A stretch of 64,000 bases of DNA from Saprospiraceae bacterium (GCA_016716335.1 JADJWN010000003.1:124001-188000); one strand, 5' to 3'; shown: positions 12,001-18,315, numbered from the stretch's first letter. Notes: generated from the sequence alone by a model not told the origin. Numbers and translations: made by a program.

Positions 12001-13101
12001 GGCTGAGGTGTTTCCGTTGAAATTACCTGTTTCGCCACAATCCAGCACGTTGTTGCCTCCAAAGTTGTTGGATGCAGTGGCTCCGGAACAAACATCATTG
12101 GGTGGTCCGCTCAAATCAGATACATTTATAGTGAATGTGCCCAATTCCGGACAGGCACCCTGTACTTTTCCTGCTTCGATGTAGAGTATCGTTCCCGGAG
12201 CAAGACAATTCACTGGGCTTGTGACAGTAGTTCCGGTACATGAGCCAACCCTGATCTGATTAATGATGGGATTCATAACGGTACCTGCGTTGGCAGTTAA
12301 ACTTACGATATTACCATTCATAACTGTATATGTAAACCATACCAGACCATCTGCAGAACAATTGTTGTTCACACTGTTTGGCCCTGTTGAAAGGTTGACT
12401 GGAGTGCCTGTACACACATCGTTGGGTGCAGTAGGTGTAATGGTCACATTATGATCTGTGAACGGAGATGCCAGAGCAGGACAATCCACCGGATGATAGT
12501 CACCAACCCAGTTTCCGTAAGCATAGTCAGTGCCTGTAGGATCATCAAAGGGAATAAATGCAGGGTTGGTAGTACATGCACAGGTGAGGCTATGAGTGCC
12601 CGGAGGAAGATTGTTCAGTGTAGCTGTAAAAATACTGTAACTTCCATTGAATCCGTTGGGGCTCATGGTGATAACCTGTGGAGGGGCACATCCCCAGCTG
12701 TTCAGTCCGAGCCAGACTATACAGGATACACTGGCTGGGTTACCCGCAGGTCCGGTTACCCCGGTTTTCAGCACTTCCACGGTCACCGTTGGTCCATTTC
12801 CACATGAAAAGGTGCCCAGATTCTGAACTGCGCCGGCCGGCCATCTTACATGTTCGGGATGAGGATTGGCTGCGTTATCCGGACACGGACCAAATTGTGG
12901 CATATTGCTCTGCTTTACCGTCGTGCTCCCAAGAGAAATGATATCAAGGAAGGGGTAGGTTTTAAGTTTTGCAATTGGATTGTGAAATAAATAGCTATTA
13001 CTATTTACCCCGGATTCAAACTTGGCATTGGTGGTTGTTTTAAAGCTGACATTCATCAAAATTCCAAATACCAATGCGGAATTGAATAAAAAATTTTTCA
13101 T
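10..13101 (-). CDS. Giant T9SS-secreted repeat protein with type B sorting domain (4363 aa)
   Basis: This is a very large surface or secreted protein, probably an adhesin. An N-terminal signal peptide (starts MKNFLFNSALVFGILM) is followed by Cys/Asn/Thr-rich modules with recurring NDVC, VWYSFT and TYYIAIGING motifs over roughly the first 2100 residues. PKD/Ig-like and 180-residue Cys-bearing modules fill the second half. The last 95 residues form a gliding-motility-associated C-terminal domain (IPNIFTPN, DGNNDYF, YRIYDRWGN, VYVYYIELK), the type B signal for T9SS export. No catalytic domain was recognised. The reading frame is intact over 13 kb. A good promoter lies upstream and no partner gene is attached. 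Surface adhesion is inferred from family architecture only. Confidence 0.9.
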   Translation of the reverse strand: MKNFLFNSALVFGILMNVSFKTTTNAKFESGVNSNSYLFHNPIAKLKTYPFLDIISLGSTTVKQSNMPQFGPCPDNAANPHPEHVRWPAGAVQNLGTFSCGNGPTVTVEVLKTGVTGPAGNPASVSCIVWLGLNSWGCAPPQVITMSPNGFNGSYSIFTATLNNLPPGTHSLTCACTTNPAFIPFDDPTGTDYAYGNWVGDYHPVDCPALASPFTDHNVTITPTAPNDVCTGTPVNLSTGPNSVNNNCSADGLVWFTYTVMNGNIVSLTANAGTVMNPIINQIRVGSCTGTTVTSPVNCLAPGTILYIEAGKVQGACPELGTFTINVSDLSGPPNDVCSGATASNNFGGNNVLDCGETGNFNGNTSACPDAQATCFGASTNGVWYSFTAGAALSTFSVTASGGGTYELFTGTCASLTSLGCNVTNLTANPALTYYLLVGPNGSVTVTAASAPANDVCASATTVTTGTNNGLTNICASQDLTPCPGNANQASVWFVYNLTADQDIVTITSSLANSVVRVYNACGGTLVTDTDGVDCNATATITCRPTGNHYIFVSSPTANAGNFSLTITASSNGVTNDECADATNITAPADCAYHPVNTTTTNACPETFSLSCNGGNNNADPTVWLRFTVPTGVNSINIRNITPAGAYLSIFPACGTGTAIAGGNCLSGAGPTPNIAVTAGTTYYIAAARAGSSGTIDFELKYNIFIANDNPCVPGTFTAVALSDNVPSSPQNNVCATPDDQMCGDPGITNTLWYSITVAAPNENLLVSFSNTSGGFLAPAVAIYNNTTNQPCSGNPLQIECAAPFMFECLPPGNYLIQIGTTAANAGTFTITADVQDNGVSNETCSEGTVIPSSPTCQFITAPTTTTVNACPEGFTVPGCALNYSTAPIVWYSFTTPAGTTSIEIENITPNAFLTVFQSCPNPTAPVLTGASCLSGNGTNGTPITANANTTYYVAIGINGPAGDVTFNIKYNVPPANDVCTSPVAVNAGANANLTNVCATQDATPCTAPANQASVWYSYTIPAGVKTLTITSSLPNSVVNVYQPGSNCNSLTLLTPAANCDNEVELDCPAPQNILIFVSSPAASAGTFTLTLNQQNTTAANDLCSNATLINTGAPCVFVPVTTTTTVGACPEGFTVSGCALNYSTAPIVWYQFTTPANTQSIEIQSIANNAFLTIFTACPSPTAPILPGGGCLSGNGTNGTPIPVTPNTTYYIAIGINGTPGNVAFSIKFNIPPVNDVCTAPITVNQGNNANLTNFCATQDATPCPAPANQASVWYSYTIPPAVRTLTITSTLNGGIVNVFQNTTNCNSLTLLTAAANCDNEVVLDCPDPQVILIMVSSSTANAGTFALNINQENVTAANDLCTNPQTIAQTPTCEFFPVTGTTTVGACPEKFTVTGCALNYSTSPVVWYSFTPPTGTISIEVNNITANAFLTIFQSCPSPTAPILPGGGCLSGNGTNGNPIPVTAGNTYYIAIGINGPAGNVGFNIKYNLELPNDNPCSTSLPFTATVLNNGTPATGQNNTCATADDNMCSNTNINKTMWYAFTISAPNNKITINITGTGADPIANPAISIFDNIGAGTPNVPCTNNPINSDCDGNSTAEFNCLAPGTYLIQIGSTNANAGEFSITATAGVNNGPPNDLCTGATPINIGPNDLCVNLPQTGSNINACPENLPSGSIVGNCNFNIEETSWYVFTAPGAAGQMPTMDFIFTAYSGTGTPFMNLFNFGTDCTTLTLVGTQCYQGLNTAFNNIGPLTPGQQYLIAVSSSGDTGGNFNFNVKFNLGPANDNPCAPAVTTTFNLGNGGQMEGTTNCAGADPFFPTCPQANQQNVVFFTYTVGPNDRGVNILIRTVPGQSQPIPAGSPVVVGILPNACTGNTFEEAACITIDGNHDFLCLEPGQYYIQVSTSSADQGDFNIVATPLTYTTSCQNTLNNDDCDQALDITSQFATVDCLPRLIQGCNQQACPENFTYGASCPFNTMPVVWYKVTTGPDVVAMDITGVSSTPAGAFLAVFENITNCNATPTAVSNCITNQQMGIGVSPNTTYYIAVGINSATMAGGNFQFNLTMIAPPINDDPVTSSPRPPYDLSGGGSHAGTTCCAFGANDNNMDLPNVQCGNITQDNAVWYRYTFGSEEAIEISVTAGTISGNTTVEVVRGTAAGAGNQLYNNTTFRCGALPATIRLSCFEPGEIIYIKVASADRPGFRNCGTFNISVNPIMRCPMADNCSQIGADQTLVTAPTDVTCGNFIVRSIAGCLELACPETSPTDCGIGNTPTVWFQIQTDENAVQLVTSITPAGSWTPQWAVYYGDDCNNLTLLPGGDTTPPSMGVPCGMPPNHAMGIPYGPDGVTPITTFYVAVTTSDPIDNPNFTLFAFTKAGCVSCIGNQDCSLPGNSTLLVTERSSGRPLNDPLFCTGEEVRVCFTFFYDASATGVDWFHGLIPDFGPGWDMRDFNPDDVTVSPGGVEWNDENDGDCAPRINEFMPLLCTYTGPDGRLRICNIQCGDCPCTGNQPLTPNSPLPSGWFWSRNGGAGCLNNCSPATRYGIGSVTVTVNICMNLKVKEFPTKEECEMNKSLRLRFVTTSDGVSGCWQDPIAECKLDIAVVGPNWQIDCNTPPAVNATPNPQELCYTGTTNITLTQADGLNNGTIVVTAIPNPNISGAANATFFNGFGVLQQTLTNLTSSVQIQRYEAYTVVPGLLCPGPKTIFEVIMYPNLLVNFPPTYICDGGTATLTPNVVGGTGNYIGTSSPFVPAYQWSNGATTQTISVSPPVSTTYCVTVTDDLGCSGTACVFVEVKLPVTFDIDPTPLIFCKDGQDNNTTVSVTNVFSNFSNYSVSWNSTPSGLDIVNVGQSVFIRDETSNPFLGPYNLCATVTDAFGCFATNCETVEILEGPNAVLQVVGNIPCGATTVNLSINTVLLPGQNAIFRLLDCDENQLFDQFTNPYIAYNQFEVFNGVPLGGGCFKLATELVDGAGQTLGCTNITTLNIPIPQGTPATLTPNTAICTGESTNIAVTNASAYTSFNWSPPQGNVSSFTVSPTSTTQYTVTATQSNGCTSVRSVTITVNPLPTPGITGSTTFCPGDNTTLTASGGATYAWSGPAGFTANTASTGAISESGTYTVTVTNAQGCTATASQSIMESDQLTVIVPDLVLCDNNPDTLDAGDGFTSYEWRDPMDNVIATTQKVEVSQPGTYSLMVMEGNCSGSTTVEVSNTNTPVLNLPDTIQVCRLANGTGQFPTFINFEALTGGITGTWFNTDLAPVDVSDWSNVSFTTVPQRDTFNFTFVTNTAMAPCMDVSGVVTVVARNCACPAPNITFPNLCNSRTNPLLLNNNWVGTPPPGIWSVVGGPTPYPTITNNNELSVLGVQEGTYRLRYTYEPPVGGACATFIERDLLVFAAPTITVQNAVLCNKTTGTDPTTLNLNSLITSLSEPSQGTWAQLSGAVPAGTLPNINVLNMTPQILVFEYTTTAVAPCTPVKAQVEVRVRDCDCIDVIILPDTLCNGSMTLLDLQQPGRFTTNPPGATGTWSIAPPNSIVNGQFFNPFGVVAGAYTATFTLSGTQGPGCQTTFNKSLVIRNQPVATVRTDTTACSVATGNGPTSINLFTLLNAGYSTGGTWSQVSPATPALTIPANAVVDFAGQTIGTQFVFRYSIGAQAPCNPVQADVRVTVRDCNCPDASIGVPPDLCNDSGILNLNTLLGPTTAPGDWSVTGPGGNVPLTGGSILSAGGLQAGNYTITYTLNPVPGGSCTKFSTRTLNIRNLVTAVVNPDTVVCNTTSANGTPFLNLNLLVKNGAFGVWKDQNGNDILSPGNVDFSMHPVGTVLVYTFNVSNTPPCMNQSYPVNITVIDCACEQIVLGSIPPTCTSAGTLDLKPFSDPKPGTWSATNPALVITNGVLNLTGVPAGMYELRYTLTNPQPGCPASRTLMITLFNPRNAGTPTTAQFCADASEVVVLANLLAGEDTGGTWTSTSGNVGPEFNAAAGTFNITGKAPGTYTFRYAFSNQAPCPDVNSTVTVVINPLPIADVGANPRNINCTVQSTVLGGNNTSSGPTITYQWSLGGNVVGTTREFTANQGGLYTLRVLNTETGCSDTKTVQVIQADDLPVFDIRVDSIKCFGQRATITVLNIRGGVAPYQISFNNGTNYGSATVAGNLAPGTYKVLVRDANGCVNDQMPAVVITEPPLLTVELGNDITLTLGEDTTIVANIPGNPANISTIRWKRDGNDVADWNDLTSVNVKPEQNTEISVTVTDRNGCVATDNIRIFIRSLNPECIPNIFTPNTRPDGNNDYFSINCKDVDEVTKYRIYDRWGNLIFISDNIKNTGTTIDQTRFWDGKFKGNFVVPGVYVYYIELKFKNGDVEKRAGDVTVLR
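1060..3215 (-). repeat. Four ~180-aa Cys-bearing repeats in the giant T9SS gene
   Basis: A second repeat family in the same gene has four units of roughly 535-555 bp. Unit boundaries are marked by a V-x-DC-x-C-like sequence (NCACPAPN, DCDCIDVI, DCNCPDAS, DCACEQIV) followed shortly by a Leu-Cys-Asn or similar motif. Each unit carries a GTW or GxW strand and a YxLRYT- or YTITYT-like strand, as in Ig-like beta folds. The function is unknown. Confidence 0.6.
8600..10560 (-). repeat. Tandem ~260-aa repeats inside the giant T9SS gene
   Basis: Within the giant gene a module of about 260 codons recurs with a period near 770-780 bp. Each copy contains CATQDATPC, NQASVWYSYTIP, CDNEV, GCALNYST, LTIF or LTVF, and CLSGNGTNG. 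The segment around CLSGNGTNG is present near 8740, 9500 and 10280, and the NQASVWYSY segment near 9280 and 10060, with a looser copy near 11640. The copies look clearly related at DNA level but not identical, so they are diverged tandem duplications. Confidence 0.75.
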
Positions 13102-13141
13102 CTACCTGAAAATTAGACTTAGGTTAAATAATTAAAAATTT

Positions 13142-13188
13142 CATACTATAAGAGTATGTATTGCTATTCGTACGGTGGGAGCCGCATG
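13142..13188 (-). promoter_or_regulatory. Two hairpins in the leader of the giant T9SS gene
   Basis: The predicted 5' leader holds two adjacent hairpins. One is CATACT/AGTATG with a 5-nt loop (13142-13158). The other pairs CGTACGG (13169-13175) with CCGCATG (13182-13188) around a 6-nt loop, with one mismatch and one G-U pair. No known riboswitch was recognised. The rest of the 13102-13481 gap holds the promoter and no gene. Confidence 0.35.
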
Positions 13189-13234
13189 TTCGGGTTAAAG
13201 CAAGAATGGAAAGATTTTCCTGTCTTTTATCTGA

Positions 13235-13266
13235 CAAAGTTAACTACTCATTTATTTTTTTTCAAA
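13235..13266 (-). promoter_or_regulatory. Bacteroidota-type promoter of the giant T9SS gene
   Basis: On the minus strand a TTTG (-33) at 13266-13263 is followed after 20 nt by TAACTTTG (-7, fitting TAnnTTTG) at 13242-13235. Spacing and both boxes fit the primary sigma-factor consensus of Bacteroidota. Transcription would start near 13229, giving a leader of about 128 nt before the ATG at 13101. Confidence 0.7.
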
Positions 13267-13481
13267 TCTTTAAGGAAATTGTTAAGCCTATGTTAAATGT
13301 CCTAAAAACATAAAATTTTGTCTTTTGAGGAAACGGGATAAAATATTCCGTGTGACCAGATAATGGATTGTTCTCCTGGAATAAAAGAATGCTTTCGGGG
13401 TGAGTGACAAAATAAAAAAAAATGCACTCTGATGTGGGGGGAGTAGGATTAAACGACTTTGTTGTTCTTTTACAAAATGAT

Positions 13482-14209
13482 TTATTTTACAATCACAGGC
13501 CGGGCCCTGAGTTTTCTCACTAAATACAATATTCCTCCAAAAAACACAATTACGACAAATTCCAGTACCAGAATGTAATCCGGCCAGGGGCCTAACAAGT
13601 CATAAAAAGTCTGTCCCGGCGGCTTTCCGTTGAGGTACATATAGTTGGCATTCAGCCAAATATTGACCGGGAAAATAAGGGCTGCGAGCAAATTGAGACC
13701 AATAGCTGATCTCAGCGCATCCATAAAGGTCAGATCAAATCGATACACAATCAGACCATATAAAGCACCCAGAATAATTACTGCATGCACCAGCCAGTAT
13801 CGTACAGCCTCATAATGAGGTAAAGATTCAGTCAATGTCGGAGTAAAATAGACTGCGCACAGCCTGCCATAATCCAGAAAAATGTGATTCCCCACCAGAT
13901 TTTGCTTTTGGTCCACATAATCAGGGGCATCACCAGTACCATCATATTGCAAAGGTGTAAGGGCATATCCTCACCGGGATTAAAACTTCCATCATACAAG
14001 CGGTACCCGACTTTAAACAACTGGGTGAATGCACCGGCAAGGCAGATAATTGTGACATATTTTCGCTGTCGGTTTTCGTCCCACTTGTTTCTTCCCTGAT
14101 ACAAATAGTATGCTATTAAGGCCAGACTTCCCGCAAAGCATATAAAATGCTCGGTTTCATAATTTACAAAACTTCTGTTTTCAATCAGAAAAGCATCCAG
14201 TATACTCAT
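13482..14209 (-). CDS. TIGR02206/YwaF-like integral membrane protein, split by a frameshift
   Basis: Two overlapping reading frames together make one polytopic membrane protein of about 240 residues. The upstream part (14209 to about 13850) has a FYETEHFICFAGSLA-like start and MPLHLCNM, and the downstream part has PHYEAVRYWLVHAVIILGAL. This resembles the YwaF/TIGR02206 family, whose members have about seven membrane helices and no known function. The frames join if one T (coding strand) is restored in the AAAA run at 13845-13848, which gives SIFTPTLTES, a good family match. A simple sequencing deletion is the likeliest cause, and a true pseudogene cannot be excluded. It lies 56 bp behind the next membrane gene and may share its transcript. 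Confidence 0.65.
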
Positions 14210-14265
14210 TTCATCATGGAATTTGCCTCAAATATATAAAACTACATAATGTGGAGTATTGTAAA

Positions 14266-14901
14266 TTAAGTTTGTGTATCTGCTTTTTTGTCTTCATATA
14301 ATTTGCTCCATCTTAAGATGAGCGGAACGATAATGGCTGTCGGAAGCATCCATGCAAGCCAGCCGGGCAAAAAAGTATTGTTGACTACCAGAAAAGCAGT
14401 CAAAGCAGCAATGTAGGCTCCGGTAATCCTTCCGATATGCAGTTTTACTCTTTTTGCAAAAGAGATATTTTTCAGAAGAATTTCCTGCCTGATCAATGTC
14501 AGCATTATCAACCCGAAGGTTAATGGTACAAGCCCAAAGCTCTTGAGATTCATCAATAAATAGATGCTGTAAATGATTAATCCTGTGGCTGCCAATGCAG
14601 ATACTCCGTGTAGTATTTTTTGGGAGAGCTTACTTTGGTACTCTTGATACCGGATCATCCGTTGACCTGAGACAGTGAGGTAAAGACTGAAAATGCCAAT
14701 CAGTAAAAGAAAAGGGTTGGGTCTGAGCGTTGCCAGCATTATGGCAAATACCGATGTGAGAATCATGGACCAAAAAAATATCATACCCACCTGTGAATGC
14801 AATCTGCCTCCTTTTTTTCTCACTATGTTGATTGTGCCGGTCAATAGTGCCGACGCACCTGAAATGATGTGGCACAGCAGTACCAATTGTGAAAAATCCA
14901 T
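14266..14901 (-). CDS. Multi-pass membrane protein, DUF2306-like
   Basis: This 211-residue protein is hydrophobic almost throughout, with about six or seven predicted helices beginning MDFSQLVLLCHIISG. The HIISGASALLTG start and the HIGRITGAYIAALTAFLVVN segment near residues 155-175 resemble DUF2306-type membrane proteins, some of which bind haem through histidines. That link is family-level inference and no function is claimed. It follows the TolC-like gene by 64 bp and precedes the YwaF-like gene by 56 bp, so it may be the tail of that operon or a separate unit. Confidence 0.7.
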   Translation of the reverse strand: MDFSQLVLLCHIISGASALLTGTINIVRKKGGRLHSQVGMIFFWSMILTSVFAIMLATLRPNPFLLLIGIFSLYLTVSGQRMIRYQEYQSKLSQKILHGVSALAATGLIIYSIYLLMNLKSFGLVPLTFGLIMLTLIRQEILLKNISFAKRVKLHIGRITGAYIAALTAFLVVNNTFLPGWLAWMLPTAIIVPLILRWSKLYEDKKADTQT

Positions 14902-14965
14902 CAGATTGTTTTTTGAGGGTCAGTTAATCGTTTTTCGTGGTAAATATAATGAACCCCCTATACTT

Positions 14966-16221
14966 TTATTCCAGGAAAGGCGTCAATAAGTGCAGATAAT
15001 TGCGGTAGGGTCTTTGATAGATAAGACCTGTGGTATCTAAAAAATCCAGATAGCTTTCGAGGATTTCAATTTCTATCTCCGCCAGACTCTTCAATAGTTC
15101 TGCTTTTTCCATTCTAAGTCGGTATTGTTGTCCGGGTGTCAATTGCACAAATTTACTGATGTTGGACTCAATGGCAGCCAGTTGGTCGTCTCTGCTCAAT
15201 GTAGCCAGTTTTTCATAAAGATAGATTTGATGAAGTACTTTTTCCTTGGCTTGCTCAGATTTTTCTTCCAATTGTAATCTAATCAGCTCGGCTTCTGTAT
15301 TCCTCTCTGCTACTCTCGCCCTAAGCTCATTGATCTCCGATTTGCCCGTACCCCTCCAGGGGAACTGCAAGCCCAGACTCAGCGAAAAACGATTTTCGAA
15401 CAGCAGATCTTCCCTTACGGTGTATCGGGCCTGGGTGAAATCAATGATCCTTGCAGACCTGGCATTTTCGTAGGCTATGTTTTTTTGTAGAACATCAATC
15501 TGAGCAAGTTTTTGTTCCATACTGTGATGATTGGCAGCAATCCAATGGAAATTTTGCAGCAATTCTTTGATTTTTTCCACAGTAATCATGTGTTGAAAAG
15601 GATTTTCACTTTCGAAAATTGTACTGTCTTTGACGAAGGAAATCTTTTCGAATTCATTGGCAGTGCTTTCAGATTTGACATTTGTCTCCAAAATACTCCG
15701 TTTGATTTTGAGATAGTCTATTGGGTCGCCGGCAATCCCTGTGGACAGAATTTTTTCAAGTTGTCTGAGATAGTCCTGCTGGATCACCTGTATCTGTCTG
15801 AGTGATTGCAGGTGCTGTATGAGACCAAATGCTTTATCAATTCTTTGTAGCGGCTGAGCAGGGTTTGTCTTTGTATTTCTTCAAGCTCCAGAATTCTCAG
15901 GTTGCGTTGGCTCTGCAATCTTTCTTCTGCGGCCTTCTGCATCTCGGGAGTGTTGAATGTAGTTCTCACCAAAAACTCCTGTCGTCCGAAGCTCATTCTC
16001 TCTGTTTCTGTCCTGAATTCAATTCTTTCCAATAAAGGTAATCCCGCTTTCACCGGGCCTGAGTTGAACTTAAAATCAGATATAATCTGCTGCACTTCTC
16101 CGGAGATTGCTCTTTGCAGGATCACCGAAGTGATATCTTTTGTGGGTTGTGCGTAAATATCCACCAGCATTTGCAGAATGATAAAAACAGATAGAAGGCT
16201 GACTCTCATTGCGGGTTCCAT
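14966..16221 (-). CDS. TolC-like outer-membrane channel protein, split by a frameshift
   Basis: The first part (16221-15784) encodes a signal peptide (LLSVFIILQMLVDIYAQ) and the first helices. The second part (to 14966) encodes long amphipathic heptad-rich helices (ENARSARIIDFTQARYTV, QLRxxKAELLKSL-like). Joined, they give about 418 residues, normal for the TolC family. The second frame is open upstream of its GTG at 15787 and reads IDKAFGLIQHLQSLRQIQV, so restoring one base near 15840-15850 fuses the two. Six bases separate it from the HlyD-like gene, and it closes a DUF4956-HlyD-TolC operon. It probably forms the outer-membrane tunnel of an exporter. The frameshift is probably a sequence error. 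Confidence 0.7.
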
Positions 16222-16227
16222 ATCTGC

Positions 16228-17223
16228 CTATTTATGCATAGTTTTTATAATTACAACCTCCCTTTGGAGGAAGTGGTTGGTCTGGTCTATTTTTACGAAA
16301 ATTTCCACCCCATAAGTCTTGACTTCCGGTATTCTTCTGAATTTTTCCGGGATTTCGATCATTCGGTGTCCTTTGTTCAGAATAATTCCTTTTACCGTTT
16401 TTTGCGGATGATAAAGGGAATTCAATATCACTGAATCTCCGACATTTACATTGGCGGTAAATTTTTCATTGATATACCCCGTTACGGTAGGTGGTGCAGC
16501 ATCATAAAGCGACAGGATGTCGGTGAATGCCTTCACATGTTCGCCCTCTCTTACCTGTATTGTGCCTACAATGCCGTTTTGGGGTGCAAGTATTGCCAGT
16601 TCACTTTTGTGCATGGCATAGGAAGCTTTTCGTTGATTTACCTGTTCAGAGACTGCTTCGTCCGGACTTTTTTCTGAGAGTCTGAGCTTTTGAGTGTTAA
16701 TCATCTGAAGGTAGGCGTCTTTCACTGCATTGTATTCATTTACCAGGTTTTCCAGTATGTAATTATTTTTATCAGTGTTTTTTTGAAATCCGGGATCTGT
16801 TCCCTGGACTAATGATTGATAAAATGAAGCTTCTGATTCTGCTATATTAATCCTGGAGCGCAGTGAAGCAAGTTTTTGATTCATTTCCTGTTCAAGTTCA
16901 GCGATGTTTCGCTTGATCTCTGATTTTTGCTGGATGCCTTTCAGCCTCAGCTCCTGAAGTTTGAGATCTGCCTGATTGATTTCCTCATCCCAGAAATATC
17001 TTTTGCCTATCACCAGTGTATCGCCTTTTTTTACCATATCTCCGGTGCGTACCCTGATTTCCTGTATTACCAGATCCTGATCCGAATTGATTTCTGCTTC
17101 CTGATTTTCAGCAAATCCTAAAAATTCATATTTATGATTACTCATATCCCTGAAAAGCCACCACAAACCTGCCAAAACCAAGGGTATCAGAAACCAATAC
17201 AATAAATTTACTTTTAGATGCAT
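16228..17223 (-). CDS. HlyD-family periplasmic adaptor (membrane fusion protein)
   Basis: This 331-residue protein has one N-terminal membrane anchor (about residues 8-26). A biotinyl-lipoyl-like half follows (VRTGDMVKKGDTLVIG, about 58-75), then a long coiled-coil hairpin (about 80-205), the second lipoyl half (LAILAPQNGIVGTIQVREGE, about 210-230) and a beta-barrel region. This is the classic layout of adaptors that link an inner-membrane transporter to a TolC channel. It sits 18 bp behind the DUF4956 gene and 6 bp before the TolC-like gene. No ABC, RND or MFS pump gene is nearby, which is unusual. The ATG at 17223 gives a sensible short cytoplasmic N-terminus. Confidence 0.85.
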   Translation of the reverse strand: MHLKVNLLYWFLIPLVLAGLWWLFRDMSNHKYEFLGFAENQEAEINSDQDLVIQEIRVRTGDMVKKGDTLVIGKRYFWDEEINQADLKLQELRLKGIQQKSEIKRNIAELEQEMNQKLASLRSRINIAESEASFYQSLVQGTDPGFQKNTDKNNYILENLVNEYNAVKDAYLQMINTQKLRLSEKSPDEAVSEQVNQRKASYAMHKSELAILAPQNGIVGTIQVREGEHVKAFTDILSLYDAAPPTVTGYINEKFTANVNVGDSVILNSLYHPQKTVKGIILNKGHRMIEIPEKFRRIPEVKTYGVEIFVKIDQTNHFLQREVVIIKTMHK

Positions 17224-17241
17224 ATGTAAAAAGAAAATTTA

Positions 17242-17940
17242 TCAGTTGAGCATGGAATAATTGTCCTCAAACATCAGCCGTATGATTTTGACACCTTCCA
17301 CATTGTGGAGCGAAGTCTGCATTTCTGATCCGTTTTTGATACTTCTCAATATGAAGGCAAACTCATATTCCGTTGATTCCGTACCATCGGGATTGGGGGT
17401 CAGTCTGTACCGGATCAATCGGCTGCTCAGTGAGTTTTGCCGGATGATATCCTCTACCTTTGACAGATTGCCGGGTTGGTCTCCCACATCAAGTCTGAGG
17501 TTTCCTTTGACCTGTTTTACTGTATTAAAAGGTGTGAGTTTTAAAAAGAAGATGAGTACCGAAAAAGCCAGCGTACCTACCACGGCATTTTGAAAACTGT
17601 GTACTCCACAGGCTATACCCACGGCCATGGTGGCAAAAATAAAGGCGATATCTCTCGGATCTGATATCATGGACCGGAACCTTATTATCGCCAAAGCGCC
17701 GAATATACCGAAACTCAAAGCCAGACTGTCTCCGATGGACTGCATGATAGTTGCCGTCACCACAGACATCAACATCAGTGACTGGATGAAATTCTGGGTT
17801 CTCCCAAGCAGCGGTGTGGTCTTATCATAAGTGAATACCAATACCGAAGACAAAAGAATGGTCATAAGGGTAGTAAACAATACCAGACTCAGCGAATCTT
17901 CCGAATACACATTATTGAAATCAATCAGTCCTGACATCAT
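17242..17940 (-). CDS. DUF4956-domain membrane protein
   Basis: The 232-residue protein has about four membrane helices in the first 130 residues, including the conserved stretch LSFGIFGALAIIRFRS and a DPRDIAFIF motif near residues 80-105. A soluble C-terminal domain of about 95 residues follows. DUF4956 proteins have no firmly assigned activity and often neighbour polyphosphate polymerase (VTC) genes. No VTC gene is present here. It is the first gene of an operon with HlyD- and TolC-like genes, which suggests it may act as or with the inner-membrane part of a tripartite system (inference). Two adjacent ATGs (17940 and 17937) make the exact start uncertain. Confidence 0.8.
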   Translation of the reverse strand: MMSGLIDFNNVYSEDSLSLVLFTTLMTILLSSVLVFTYDKTTPLLGRTQNFIQSLMLMSVVTATIMQSIGDSLALSFGIFGALAIIRFRSMISDPRDIAFIFATMAVGIACGVHSFQNAVVGTLAFSVLIFFLKLTPFNTVKQVKGNLRLDVGDQPGNLSKVEDIIRQNSLSSRLIRYRLTPNPDGTESTEYEFAFILRSIKNGSEMQTSLHNVEGVKIIRLMFEDNYSMLN

Positions 17941-18071
17941 ATATTTTTATCCTGTTATAAAGCTGATTCATACCACTTCAATTCCGTCCGGTCAAAATCT
18001 GTTTTGAACATACATTTGCAAAGCCATTTATCCCTCACAATTACAAGGTGTCAACCTGCCTAACCGAAAAC

Positions 18072-18079
18072 CAAAGGTA
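18072..18079 (-). promoter_or_regulatory. Possible -7 box for the DUF4956 operon
   Basis: On the minus strand TACCTTTG fits the Bacteroidota -7 consensus TAnnTTTG and would give a leader of roughly 130 nt. No clear TTTG is found at the right distance upstream. The gene-free gap 17941-18348 is AT-rich and separates the divergent DUF4956 operon and the SdrD-repeat gene. Confidence 0.35.
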
Positions 18080-18277
18080 GTACTTGTATGATTACAGAAG
18101 CAGTTTTTTGTGAATTTGTACCCAAAGGCATAAATTAACCACTAAAATTGCTGTATTATCCACCGATGGAGCAGATTATCTGATAGGTTATAGATGATAC
18201 TTTAGTTCAATTTGTAAAATATTCAAATTTTAACAAATAAATATATCATAAAATTATATATATTGAAATAGCTTATG

Positions 18278-18285
18278 TATTTTTG
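18278..18285 (+). promoter_or_regulatory. Possible -7 box of the SdrD-repeat gene
   Basis: TATTTTTG fits TAnnTTTG and would start transcription near 18292, just ahead of the 18-bp palindrome and about 57 nt before the ATG at 18349. No good -33 box was found at the usual spacing, so this is tentative. Confidence 0.35.
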
Positions 18286-18297
18286 GCTCTCATATAG

Positions 18298-18315
18298 TGA
18301 GGTATATATACCTCA
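18298..18315 (+). promoter_or_regulatory. Perfect 18-bp palindrome upstream of the SdrD-repeat gene
   Basis: TGAGGTATATATACCTCA is a perfect inverted repeat with no spacer, lying 34-51 bp before the start codon and immediately after a possible transcription start. It could be a dimeric repressor operator. No regulator gene adjoins it. Confidence 0.5.

Noticed and set aside
13169..13188. Sequence GTACGGTGGGAGCCGCATG resembling group II intron domain V
   Set aside because: The GAGCCG and ACGG blocks are in the wrong order for domain V and no intron body or reverse transcriptase is present.
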